A stretch of DNA of 31,213 nt from Ophiothrix spiculata (taxonomy: Eukaryota; Echinodermata; Ophiuroidea; Amphilepidida; Ophiotrichidae). The notes under the pieces are model-generated. The model did no database searches and had not been told where the DNA came from. It saw only the letters and a list, made by a program, of their open reading frames with translations. The translations under genes and the position numbers were made by a program. Positions within the stretch are counted from its first letter, which is position 1. Every line of letters starts with the position of its first letter. The stretch is from NCBI GenBank assembly GCA_000969725.1, contig JXSR01S042289.1, one strand, 5' to 3'. Below are positions 23,401-31,010 of the stretch, one piece after another.

Positions 23401-26072
23401 GCTCCTCTACAAAACCATCGCCAAGTTGTTCATAGACAGAGAGCATCCGCTGATTCCGGATAAGTTGATTCACATCATGACGATGACTGTAGCGTTGCTC
23501 GCCAGGGGGAAGACGACACGTGCGATCGAGTTGACTCAGATTGTGATCATGTTGATGTGTGCGGAGGATAGGAAACAGCTCAAAGGGTTACTCAGTTTCA
23601 TGGCTGAAGCTAGTAAAGAGGATCAAGTCAAGATTAGCTTTGAGGTAAAGTCACAATTTGTGTCTAAAAAGTGATAATATGGTAATAAAATACACATTTA
23701 GAGGTGAAAGAAGTATTTTGGATTGTATTGTATTTTAAGAATTGCATGACTAATGGTGTCTCTCACCTCTCACAAGATTAATACAATGCAGTCACTTTTT
23801 ATGCCCCTGGCTTGACTCAAGAAAGGGAAAGACTTACTAGCAAGAAAGAGGCCTTAAATGATTGATAGGAACCCACACATTTTAATCTTTCATGATTCAA
23901 GTCAATTGCTGGAAGATATCAAATATAAGAATGATGTGACCTTCATAACAAAAATTACAATAAACATGATTTTCTTTCTTACATAGCCCTCCATTCAGTT
24001 GGTGGTAATCCATACAATTACTACTTTAATAATAAGTAACAAGTTTCAAACCAAGAACAATCTTTTCTTCATAACAAAGTATCAAAAATAAACATAATAC
24101 TTTTCTCTTTCATCTTTTAGGCCTTCAACCGTATGACAGTGATCCATGCATTTACCCCTCCAATCATCTCAAGTCCTTCACTGTCAGAGATCCAAGCCAA
24201 GAACATCGTGGCTTTCATGATGGACTGTCAACATAAGGTGTTCAAACAAAATGTTTTTTTTACATAACACTTTTCTCTTCCATCTTTTAGGCTTTCAACC
24301 GGATGACAGTGATCCATGCATTTACCCCTCCAATCATCTCAAGTCCTTCTCTGTCAGAGATCCAAGCCAAGAACATCGTAGCCTTCATGATGGACTGTCA
24401 GCACAAAGTGTTCAAGGTCCCTGAAGCCGTCAAGGTCACTTCACTAGGAAGGATACATAGAATCACAAATGGGCTGACGGATATATGTAAAGGTAAGATC
24501 AATTAGAAATTATCAATTAAATTCATGTGTGTTGGTAAATCATATTGAATTTTTCATCATTTTAATCACAAAATGACGTACCTCTGAATTTTCAGATGAG
24601 ATCCTGAACTTGTAGGTTTTGATATTAAACAATACATATTGACTATTGTACCTCAGGTATTGTACACTTGCAAATTTAATTAAAAAAGAGTAAATACTTG
24701 ATTTAGACACTTAACTTATCCACTTGCTAAAGTCTCTGCCAAAATTCCTCAGACAAAATCAGTTATGTGACCTCCAATTGCAGGGTACCGACCGCATTTG
24801 TAAACAATTGGCCCTGTACTCTGAAAGTTTATTTACATCGTCTGAAGGATTGTGATGCCGACTTTAGTAGTCAGAGACCATTAATATTTCACACCACTGA
24901 CACACATATAAAATACAAGCAGAGCATGACTCATACTAAACTTGATATTTTTGTTTTGCAAAATGTTGAGAACTTATTTAACAAAAAATAAACTTCGCCC
25001 AAACGTGTGTGTTGAGTAGGCCTACATTATTAACACATATTTTTAACATTATAATCCAAAATATCATTTCAAACAAGATTTTGGTTTCAGAGTTACAGGG
25101 GAGGGGCTGTCCGCGATTTACAGCCATCTTTTATCCCATTGAAATAATACGTAAATGCGAAATTCAAATTAAACATTTTAATCACTTCATATCATATATA
25201 TACCAGAATTTTTAAAAGCACTAAACCGTTCGAGTTTGACATCAAACTCCACTGTAAGTATGTCAAAAACCTTATTTTCTGTTAAATTTACTGTGTGACG
25301 TCATAGTCGCTGTATCTTGAAACAGTTAATTTTGAAAGCCCTGTCTTACTGCTGAGGAAATCACTACCCCTCGTTGCCGTACTGAAAACAATCTCGATCG
25401 CCGTTGTCTGAGAGTTATTACATATTGTATCGCAAGTCGGTTCTCAGTCATGCAGAACTATTTGGAATTGAAAAGCCTGCACCCTCTTGGTATGTTGGTG
25501 CAAATTACACCATCTTTTTGTGTGTGATTTCTCTATGTTGAGAAAGAAACCTTACTGGATGGAGTACATGATACTTGCCATAATGAAAGTAAAGAAAATA
25601 AATGACCCTTGACCGGCGTTCTCTAGATTTGCTTCAAATAGCAAAACAATTAATTTTTAATAACTCTGCAATGGAAGAGGCATTTTGGAAAAAAATTTTG
25701 CTTTCATTCTGTGACCATTTAAAGCGGTGCAAAAATTTAAACATTGTTTTAAGTGCCTACTTGTATCTTTTCCATATTAACAAATTTAAAATCTGGCGAA
25801 TATTAAAGAGTTAGTAAGTACTAACGGATGAAATCAAATGTTTGAACTTTGACAGTAACTATACCGTTCTCATTACAGTCTACTGTGCCAAGATCAGCAA
25901 TCAAGACTTTGAGTACCAGAAGAAAGAAGGAACAAGGAAAGCTTTGCGAGACATGACCAACTCTATTATCGACGACACCAGGATATCACTCAAAGATAAG
26001 AAGCATTTTCTACAGAGATTCCAGAAACATTACGGAGATTTGTATCAACGATACTTCTCAAATATGTTGTAA
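11181..26072 (+). CDS. DEPDC7: DEPDC7-like DEP-domain protein, 12 exons, 5' end missing
   Basis: Exons: 11181-11401, 12809-12903, 13681-13773, 16506-16598, 18478-18570, 19208-19291, 20163-20243, 20748-20905, 22396-22585, 23281-23644, 24291-24492, 25879-26072. Every junction is GT..AG and the phases agree (0,2,2,2,2,2,2,1,2,0,1). The join has 621 sense codons, from the first whole codon at 11183, and a TAA stop. Residues ~9-105 are a DEP domain (LWNGII, VEVKRR, CFTG, then NVFEAV, FEDSSS and YYRF). The C-terminal half matches vertebrate DEPDC7 in order: VNEIWKE, DEWLAAAHDCL, DRKQLKGLLSFMA, a VYC..I segment and a KDKKHFLQRFQKHY tail. Human DEPDC7 is about 510 residues, so the linker here is roughly 120 residues longer. 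DEP domains act in membrane or signalling recruitment. Human DEPDC7 has been linked to CARMA-dependent NF-kB signalling; whether that applies here is unknown. The first coding exon is not identified. Confidence 0.9.
12400..12690. repeat. Interspersed repeat, copy 1
   Basis: Shared in order with about 21918-22196. Landmarks are GATGCATCGCATCTTG, GTTTGTCTCTAC, AATTTGAGCTCCATGGCTA, then CGCCATTATATAGGCC and GTGTACAAAG. It lies in intron 1 of the DEPDC7-like gene and is non-coding. Confidence 0.65.
12809..12903 (+). CDS. DEPDC7: DEPDC7-like exon 2: DEP domain, end
   Basis: The acceptor is TTATTTAG and the donor AG|GTAAGT. It starts in phase 0 and ends in phase 2. It encodes VLMESNVFEAV, a serine-rich turn and VFEDSSSIYYR, which closes the DEP domain exactly as in vertebrate DEPDC7. 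A run of 21 C begins 13 bases after the donor. Confidence 0.9.
12917..12937. repeat. Homopolymer of 21 C
   Basis: It begins 13 bases downstream of the exon 2 donor. The length is likely uncertain in the assembly. The opposite strand is G-rich. Confidence 0.95.
13037..13263. mobile_element. MITE with GGTCACATAACC terminal inverted repeats
   Basis: TATGGTCACATAACC at about 13038-13052 pairs with GGTTATGTGACCAGGG at 13249-13264. The roughly 225-base interior is GC-richer and has CCGGT-type palindromes. It lies in the intron between exons 2 and 3. Confidence 0.7.
13681..13773 (+). CDS. DEPDC7: DEPDC7-like exon 3: post-DEP linker
   Basis: Phase 2-2, 93 bases, acceptor TGTTGACAG and donor AG|GTAGGC. 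It encodes R-FIGAIPNKKA and a Cys-rich end (PCWCEDQ). Its beginning lines up with the YRF..IPN segment that follows DEP in vertebrate DEPDC7, so this exon looks ancestral and not part of the repeat array. Confidence 0.85.
13870..14030. repeat. Foldback repeat
   Basis: CATCACTGCAACAT at about 13911-13924 pairs with ATGTTGCAGTGATG at about 14009-14022, and the flanking ATAGTGCATT pairs with TGCACTATG. It lies in the intron after exon 3. Confidence 0.6.
14036..14135. repeat. Small foldback repeat family, copy 1
   Basis: AAACAAAAATCCATGGTGCAGG (14045-14066; 22 bases with the last two marking the arm end) pairs with 14089-14110. Both the loop and the right side match 21447-21522, and the right side matches 24815-24860. 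Confidence 0.65.
14413..14537. repeat. Foldback with ~30-bp arms
   Basis: GGGACCACTTGAAAACTTAA at 14413 and the following CTGGCGGTTG pair with 14507-14537 (CAACCAGCGGTTAAGTTTTG and on). The loop is about 65 bases. Confidence 0.65.
15639..15852. mobile_element. MITE of the TACTGTA/TACAGTA type, diverged copy
   Basis: The left end, TACTGCAAAATGTGAATATT, and the segment TTTTCGCGCTCGGTAATTTT match the left end of the element at 27149. The right end, GCATGAAAATAAATGAAACG, matches its right end. It lies in the intron between exons 3 and 4. Confidence 0.65.
16506..16598 (+). CDS. DEPDC7: DEPDC7-like exon 4: first basic Ser/Thr repeat unit
   Basis: Phase 2-2, 93 bases. The acceptor is CATCACTGCAG and the donor AG|GTAGGA. 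It encodes TPCKQLN followed by TPAVNKKRKRGTSFNFGKHK, the most diverged copy of the repeat also found in exons 5-7. The ORF upstream of this acceptor (from 16240) stays open by chance and shows no conserved features. Confidence 0.75.
16758..17688. other. Assembly gap (931 N)
   Basis: Unknown sequence inside the intron between exons 4 and 5 and inside the repeat-exon array. ORFs read through it are meaningless. Exons may be hidden here. Confidence 1.
18478..18570 (+). CDS. DEPDC7: DEPDC7-like exon 5: basic Ser/Thr repeat unit
   Basis: Phase 2-2, 93 bases, with a strong acceptor TTTTGTTTTCAG and donor AA|GTAAGT. It encodes the clearest repeat unit, TPMERNSKRRNSFGVGRFK. R-R-N-S-F fits a basophilic kinase site (R-R-x-S-hydrophobic) and T-P a proline-directed site. 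Confidence 0.85.
19208..19291 (+). CDS. DEPDC7: DEPDC7-like exon 6: basic Ser/Thr repeat unit
   Basis: Phase 2-2, 84 bases, acceptor CTTTTACAG and donor AG|GTATAG. It encodes TPFERGKKARSTFAVGRFK, identical to the exon 5 unit at 12 of 19 aligned positions. Confidence 0.85.
19322..20035. repeat. Diverged direct repeat pair flanking a MITE
   Basis: Bases 19322-19535 and about 19855-20035 share TTTTTGAGCTTGCGCCAATT, a TTTGACAAAGTT block, ACATTTTCAGAA and GGCGCCATACGACCTTAGCA-like ends. Both copies are in the intron between exons 6 and 7, with the MITE at 19575 between them. Confidence 0.6.
19575..19776. mobile_element. MITE, 202 bp, TACTGTAAAGCA termini
   Basis: TACTGTAAAGCA at the left pairs with the TGCTTTACAGTA type at the right. 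Subterminal AATTTCGCTAGCATTTTAAT-like blocks are repeated inverted (AAATTCGCTAAATTTTAATG). TA at each edge fits a Tc1/mariner-type target duplication. Confidence 0.8.
20163..20243 (+). CDS. DEPDC7: DEPDC7-like exon 7: basic Ser/Thr repeat unit
   Basis: Phase 2-2, 81 bases, acceptor TTATCCACAG and donor CA|GTAAGT. It encodes TVFERKSLRRSSFGFTKRR, the third 19-residue unit that aligns without gaps to exons 5 and 6. Confidence 0.85.
20421..20504. repeat. Pair of short hairpins with identical CACCCAA/TTGGGTG stems
   Basis: 20421-20444 and 20480-20504 each start CACCCAA and end TTGGGTG with an internal CAAAA. They lie in the intron before exon 8 among T and A runs. Confidence 0.6.
20748..20905 (+). 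CDS. DEPDC7: DEPDC7-like exon 8: linker end with nuclear-signal-like motif
   Basis: 158 bases, phase 2 in and phase 1 out, acceptor TTATTGTAG and donor GTATGT. ADILQNILGQPANIN resembles the conserved linker segment before the C-terminal half in vertebrate DEPDC7. PKRRKL near the end fits a classical monopartite nuclear localisation signal and also an R-x-L cyclin-docking pattern. Both functions are inferred from pattern only. Confidence 0.85.
21447..21522. repeat. Small foldback repeat family, copy 2
   Basis: 21447-21468 (starts AATGAAAACAAAAATCCAGG) is the inverted complement of 21501-21522 with one mismatch. The spacer CATTTACCTACAATGTGGCC matches copy 1. Confidence 0.75.
21918..22196. repeat. 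Interspersed repeat, copy 2
   Basis: Diverged copy of 12400-12690, with GGTGCATCACATCTTG, GTTTGTCTCTAC, AAATTTGAGCTTCATGGCTA and CGCCATTACACGGGCCAGTA. It lies in the intron between exons 8 and 9. Confidence 0.65.
22396..22585 (+). CDS. DEPDC7: DEPDC7-like exon 9: start of conserved C-terminal half
   Basis: 190 bases, phase 1 in and phase 2 out, acceptor TTTTTTCAG and donor TG|GTAGGT. It encodes DVNEIWKEATLQRLLRLIEL, matching the VNEVW/INEVW start of the vertebrate C-terminal region, and ends with KRRSPRLAMPEW. A decayed copy of its 3' part follows 45 bases downstream. Confidence 0.9.
22630..22742 (+). pseudogene. Decayed tandem copy of exon 9 in the following intron
   Basis: In the same order as exon 9 the sequence reads as SEEILRCTENHVHNQTPNIS, against LEDILECTEHFVHDQTPDFS in the intact exon. 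It then jumps, after losing about 12 codons, to PR-stop-AMLEL where the exon has PRLAMPEW. The donor-like GTAGGTTTA after it matches that of exon 9. The TTA to TAA change creates an in-frame stop. No plausible acceptor precedes it. Confidence 0.85.
23281..23644 (+). CDS. DEPDC7: DEPDC7-like exon 10: largest C-terminal exon
   Basis: 364 bases, phase 2 in and phase 0 out, acceptor CCTTTTGCAG and donor GAG|GTAAAG. It encodes DEWLAAAHDCLEAHPEG, then a helical region with REHPLIP, GKTTRAIELTQIVIMLM and DRKQLKGLLSFMAEA. These match vertebrate DEPDC7 in order and spacing. Confidence 0.93.
24121..24237 (+). other. Duplicate of the first 117 bases of exon 11 (coding status unclear)
   Basis: It starts after an acceptor nearly identical to that of exon 11 (CATCTTTTAG) and is phase 0 like it. 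It is 39 codons long and free of stops. It differs from 24291-24407 at 8 sites, all third codon positions, so the protein is identical. A possible donor AAG|GTGTTC at 24238 is weak but would insert 39 codons in frame. Without it the frame runs to TAA at 24265-24267. It could be an alternative exon, a recent duplication, or two alleles wrongly joined in the assembly. Confidence 0.8.
24291..24492 (+). CDS. DEPDC7: DEPDC7-like exon 11
   Basis: 202 bases, phase 0 in and phase 1 out, acceptor CATCTTTTAG and donor AAAG|GTAAGA. It encodes AFNRMTVIHAF, then LSEIQAKNIVAFMMDCQHKV and FKVPEAV, matching the LVLFLMDHQKDVFKIP segment of vertebrate DEPDC7. This copy, not the upstream duplicate, carries the full exon and the stronger donor. 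Confidence 0.92.
24768..24860. repeat. Small foldback repeat family, copy 3 (degraded)
   Basis: GGCCCTGTACTCTGAAAGTT and the following TTTACATCGTCTGAAGGATT match the right side of copy 1. The left arm is poorly preserved. Confidence 0.5.
25879..26072 (+). CDS. DEPDC7: DEPDC7-like last coding exon (12)
   Basis: 194 bases, phase 1 in, acceptor CTCATTACAG. It encodes VYCAKISNQDFEYQKKEG and a helical tail with SLKDKKHFLQRFQKHYGD. It ends at TAA 26070-26072, at the position where vertebrate DEPDC7 also ends. Confidence 0.93.
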
Positions 26073-27148
26073 GGTTCTAACTGTCCTGTAAGGTGTGCGA
26101 TTATCATCGTGTTTGAAATATTCCCTATTAGGCGACAAAAAAAAAATGTTTTACAGGCCTGTCTAACCCTAAATTTACAAACTGTTTCCGCTTTTTCGTC
26201 TGTGGCTATTTAAACTTGCAAACACCTAGATTTACATTACATAGAGTATCGTAGCGTTCAAGTTCAACAAAAAAGCTAGGGTCGTCTTATCATCTGTATC
26301 AAATGCATGTAGTTTGCCATCAAACTAAAATAATCTTGCCAAAATTGACATTAGTGCATCATGCTGCAGAATCAGTAAAAATAGAAAATAGAATTCGTAA
26401 ATGAAATTTTGTGATTTTAATTAGTTAAATTTAGAAAATTTTTACAGAAAATCTCACAAAGATTTCCAGAGTGTTGCACTAATCAGGTTGAAATTTGCTT
26501 CCACTGTGTATGTCCTTTAGGACCCAAAGTTTGAGATACTATATGGAACAGACATGTGTAATGCGCACCAAGATATGCCTTGAGCGACACCTCTCCCTCA
26601 ATCCAGGGTTTCACTGGTATCAAGTGAAGCCAATTTTGTATACCAATTGACATATTGCATGTGATATTAGCTAATTTCATATTTTTGACCACAATGTTAG
26701 TGTCAACCATTGCATTATTAAGAGTTGAAAAACAGACAATGCCCACGTACATTTAATCTAGTTCCCAACTGAAATGTTACAAATTTAAATTTCAAATCCA
26801 GAGTGATGTATAAATGGACAGTTACAGGTGTCATGTAAAATATTAACAAGGCAACACAACACTGAACCAACTCTCTTTGTATATCCTGAGTATCGTGTCC
26901 TGCAATGTAAAAATGTATAGTACAGGTATAGTAGCCCAAATTGTTCATATCTTATATACCCATGTAAAGATGATACCCAAAGGCTGAAAAGTGTTGATCT
27001 GATATGAAAAAGTGCCACATAGAATCCCTTGTATTGACCTGTATTTATGTTGAAGTCACCCCAAGTATCATTAGTTTTAATTTGTGCAATTTATTTTTTA
27101 ATTATTAATCCAGTATAGGTATTTGATGATTTTATGGAACTTTAAGAT
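26073..27148. other. 3' UTR or intergenic sequence
   Basis: It follows the DEPDC7-like stop codon. No further gene or AATAAA was seen in this stretch. Short minus-strand ORFs lack any recognisable feature. Confidence 0.5.
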
Positions 27149-27335
27149 TACTGTAAACGCCAATATTTTCACGCTCAGTAATTTTCGCGTGCTTTAATTT
27201 TCACGCTTGTGATTATTTTATAACGTACGGTGGTATATACATATCACTTTTCGCGCTACATTTATTTTTGCACTAGGCGAATTGAGCGCGAAAGCGCGAA
27301 AATTAATGTAGCGTGAAATTTTCCACTATACAGTA
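27149..27335. mobile_element. MITE, 187 bp, TACTGTA/TACAGTA termini
   Basis: The left end is TACTGTAAACGCCAATATTT and the right end is ATTTTCCACTATACAGTA. Inside are TTTTCACGC/GCGTGAAA and GCGCGAAAGCGCGAAAA palindromic blocks. It is the same family as 15639-15852. Confidence 0.8.
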
Positions 27336-28160
27336 ATTAGTGGTAACAAGTTTTCTGTACACAGTGAAGATTGTATCAAATTGCTTCCATGCCGATATTA
27401 TTACAGGTCCATAACCCAATCTTAGGCAGCTGGTTACATTATGCTAAAAGTAGATCATATTATGTGTTTGATGTATTGCCAAAGAATCAGTGAAGATTTA
27501 TCACTACACTGATATCATTTAGCCATGAAGTTGTGACAATCTTTTTGTAACCCATTTATCATCATATATTCCTCTATGTTGTTAGTACTGATTCATTCAT
27601 TATTCATTTTATATTCAAGTATATACCCAAATAACACAAAACATGATTATTAGCCAACTAAATACTATGGTAATGGCATACATGTTTGTCTGAAGCTGAA
27701 AAGTAGAAATGTAATAGTCATACATGTACAATGCAAATAGCATTTTAGAAATATTGTAATCAAAAAATTTCTTTATATATACCACATATGACATCTGTTT
27801 TCTTAATCTTCACATGTACCGTATCTTACTTTTTAAATAGAAACTCAATCTTCATTTGATGATAATTAGTTCATCTTCATTATTTAACCCTAACTCCCAG
27901 ACACTTAAAAGCTTTCCATACTCTATAAACGTTTAAGTATGCAACAAGCAATCAGACTCTGTTACAAGATCCATAGCATATCCCTTGTATTCTACAACAT
28001 TGTGAACTGGTGGTTTTGAATTGTGTAAGAGACTAGTAATGATTGATTAGGATTGATTAAGGGCGAATCACTGCGTGTTAATATATTTTCACATGAATTC
28101 TTCATGATTTTTGTATTTTGGGGGGCAAATTTTGTTACTTACACATGGACAAACATTGTA

Positions 28161-28166
28161 AATAAA
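28161..28166 (+). terminator. Candidate polyadenylation signal AATAAA
   Basis: The first AATAAA I noticed downstream of the stop codon. It would imply a 3' UTR of about 2.1 kb. A second lies at 29285-29290. There is no direct evidence of use. Confidence 0.2.
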
Positions 28167-28309
28167 TTCATTTGAATATTCAGCAAGATTTGGTACGTTC
28201 TTATTATTCGAGAAATATGGACTAATTTATTTCCTCGTATGGTCATATTGGTTTTTGTGTGTTAATCGACTGCTTGTTGCATACTTCAAAATTTACAGAG
28301 TAGACCAGG

Positions 28310-28508
28310 TATACACTGTATGCAGCGCCCCATGAAGGAGCATTCGCACAGGGGACCCACGGCTTTACGTGACTGTCCGACCACGGAGCAAGTAGAGTAA
28401 AGTTTCTTGCCCAAGGAAACAAGGAGACGAAAACCGCCCGGCCCGGGGCTCGAACCCACAATCTCTGTATTACGAGACCCATGCTCTAACCGCTCGGCCA
28501 CGCTGGTT
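28310..28508 (-). mobile_element. tRNA-derived SINE
   Basis: Read on the minus strand it begins with a tRNA-like head: box A TGGCCGAGCGGTTA at about 28500 and box B GGGTTCGAGCCC at about 28445. Then comes a body with CCTTGGGCAAGAAACTTTAC and CTTGCTCCGTGG, which resembles the conserved central domains of widespread metazoan SINEs. Clover-leaf pairing is not intact, so it is a SINE and not a functional tRNA. The two minus-strand ORFs here are by-products. Confidence 0.75.
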
Positions 28509-30031
28509 TAGCAGAGCCGATAGGTTAATATCAAACGCAACACCACTTGTATGTGTCAATGCAAACCGAGTCAGTAAAGCTGAACTTTTCCTGCATTTTC
28601 ATATCATCTACTGCCACGATCCGTTTGCATCAAAATTACCGGAACTGCATTTGTCTTTGTGTTGGAGTATAAAGTCATTATCTTTATTGGTTGAAACTCA
28701 ACCTGGTTGTACTTGAAAAATTTAGATTTTAATCTTCATCAGAACTTATCAAATTAATCAATTTTACAGATGTTAATAGGTTCTTAGTTATCAACCAAAG
28801 AGTCAAATTGCATATAAATTGATAAAAATGTATGTTTAATCGTTATCGATTTATTTGTAGATACTTATCATAATTTCAATGTACCACCAAAATGGCTCAA
28901 AAATGTATCAGTTAATTGTATTTATAAAGTAAGGGTTGTTCCTGTTCGTAAGTAGCAGTTTAGAGAGGATTTGATACAGAGAATAAGGGTCACTCTTCAA
29001 TTTTGAACCAACTGTCAATTTAATTGACCGTTCTGAATTGAAGTCTTTCATGAAACTGGTTTTACAATCTTTTAGCTTTGCAGTTTGGTTACTTTGTTGT
29101 TCCATCATCCATTTGGTCTTATATTTTTACTCCAGCTTAGCAGTCAGAATTTATTGTTTTAAGTACGTCTCTTGCTGTGCTACTTCGAGTTGATTTCATT
29201 CCAACTTGAAAAATCCAATCATTTTATTACTTTGTTAGGCCTTATGGATGTACTGTGTGAACAAAAAAGGAACAAATTTTGAAAAATAAATGAGTAAGTT
29301 AGGAATACTGTTTTCATTTCCAATAACATGCATTTAGGAGATTTTTTTTTTCATAAATATCGCCTTTAAAAAGCTTGGTCTGATTTTGAAAATTTAGTTT
29401 TCAATGTCAGAAGCAAGATGACCACTCACAAGCTTTAAGTTTCAAATTTCAGCCAAATCGGTCAAGTCATTTTGATTTTATGGACAATTTTGTATTTCAA
29501 AGCTACCTCTACATTACTGTGGAAAATTACTTATGGTAACCATGTTCTCTTAATATGCTTGGAACCCTATAAGAAAAGGAGAGTTTCATATACCAAATCT
29601 CCTATATTCATTATAAATGGATATTTTTATTGCAGAAGCATGCCACTTTCAATGAAGAGATACAATTACTGTTTTTTTTAATGTGATTCATTGAGTGTTT
29701 TATAAATATTTGTATTACCTATGTTAGGTTGAACTGCAGCAACTCTGTAAAAAATGAATTTGTACATATTGTTCATAATTTATGTAATTGCAATGTCTGT
29801 ACTAATTTGTAAATTTATGATTGTAAGCTTAATAACAGTTGAATACCAAAATGCAACACTGACCCAAGTCTTGCTTCCCTATCAAGCCCATAGGAAGTAT
29901 ATTGCCTGACAACGATGGCTATAACTGCTATTCAGCAATTAATATTAAACACTGATCAGTACTTCCTTTTGACTGGTAGGGCAGCATGGACCTGGATCAG
30001 AGTGGCATTCCTTTGTTCAATTATGCATAGT
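28509..30031. other. AT-rich intergenic stretch
   Basis: No supported gene, RNA or repeat boundary. Isolated short ORFs only. Confidence 0.45.
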
Positions 30032-30313
30032 TATGCTGCTTTCATACTTATTGTCGCTTAGTAGCTTTGCAGCTCTGTCACTTGGTTCGTTTCACACTTT
30101 TGTAGCTTTGCAGATTTGCCGCTCTATGTCTCTCTGAAAGTTGAATTCATTTCAACTTGAAAAATCCTGTCGTGCGACAAAATTTTACCTATATCGATTA
30201 TCTCAGCGACATGTATCCATGCCGCTATGACAACCGGAAGCGGCAAGTTTTTGCAAAAAATATACGTCATGCAGCGACAAAGCTGGAAAACTACACGAGT
30301 ATGAAAGCATCAT
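30032..30313. mobile_element. Foldback MITE-like element
   Basis: TATGCTGCTTTCATACTTAT near 30032 pairs with the AGTATGAAAGCATCATTA end near 30313. Subterminal GTCGC..AGCTTTGCAGC and GCAGCGACAAAGCTGG also pair. No coding capacity. Confidence 0.65.
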
Positions 30314-30335
30314 TATGAACCCATATTGTAGCATC

Positions 30336-30880
30336 AAATATCTATCTATCTATGCACCATGTCCAATAAGACGTTGGCTCCTTGAACAAATTCAGACCAT
30401 TTATTCCTATCTTGCGCTTCCAAATATGCCTTGTGGAAGGTGGTGCCAACAATGATGTCATCTTCCCATCTCTTCCTTGGTCTTCCCTGTCTGTTTGTGC
30501 CAGTGACAGTTTCCATAAGAATGCGTTTGGGTAGGCGGATGTTGTTCATTCTGCACAAGTGACCAAACCATGTCAGCTGCGAGACAGTGATACGAGCTAA
30601 GATCCTTTTTGGATGAAAGTGGCAGGAGGAGATTCTTGACAGAACTTCTTCATTACGGATCTTATCCTTCCAGCTGATATTAAAAATTTTTCTGTAGCAT
30701 CGCATCTTAAATGCTTCCAACTTCTTCATGTCATTCTTTTTGATGGTTCAGATTTCAGAGCCATACAGAAGTACTGGGTTGACAAGTGTATTAACAAGCC
30801 GTAAATTGGTGGAGAGTTAGATGTCTTTATCACCCCAGACTCTCTGTATTTTGGATTTCTAGTTCTCTTGAGCTGTTAAT
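30336..30880 (-). mobile_element. 5'-truncated non-LTR retrotransposon (LINE) 3' end
   Basis: Minus strand. The 127-codon frame at 30346-30729 has the typical region after the reverse transcriptase domain: MKKLEAFKMRCYRKIF, LTWFGHLCRM, GRPRKRWEDDI and a DRNKW tail. Upstream, the same frame continues with KIQRVWGDKDI, LSTNLRLV and LLYGSEI but is broken by TAA (30817-30819) and TGA (30748-30750, where W is expected). The 3' end runs into a short ATAG-type repeat at about 30338-30353, as in RTE-like elements with microsatellite tails. It is a dead fragment. Confidence 0.88.
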
Positions 30881-30982
30881 ATACAAATTTTGAATGCTCA
30901 TATGGGCAATAGCATACAAATATTGACTGCTTTGAGGGGCATGGTTTAAATTATTTTCCCAAGGTGATCTCAAAACTATGAA

Positions 30983-31010
30983 TATGCCCGAAGCGAAGCT
31001 GAGGGCATAT
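30983..31010. repeat. Short inverted repeat ATATGCCC...GGGCATAT
   Basis: An 8-base perfect stem around a GAAGCGAAGCTGA loop. It may mark the end of an unrecognised repeat that fills 30983-31213. Confidence 0.5.

Noticed and set aside
25602..25814. 70-codon ORF as an extra DEPDC7-like exon between exons 11 and 12
   Set aside because: Exon 11 joins exon 12 in phase and in order with the vertebrate protein; this ORF has no flanking splice sites in phase and no similarity.
28243..28501. Two overlapping minus-strand ORFs
   Set aside because: Both are translations of the tRNA-derived SINE.
28440..28508. Functional tRNA gene on the minus strand
   Set aside because: Box A and box B are present but the sequence runs straight into a SINE body and I could not pair a proper acceptor stem.
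30346..30729. 127-codon minus-strand ORF as a host gene
   Set aside because: It has the standard LINE sequence after the reverse transcriptase domain, and the upstream frame is broken by two stops.
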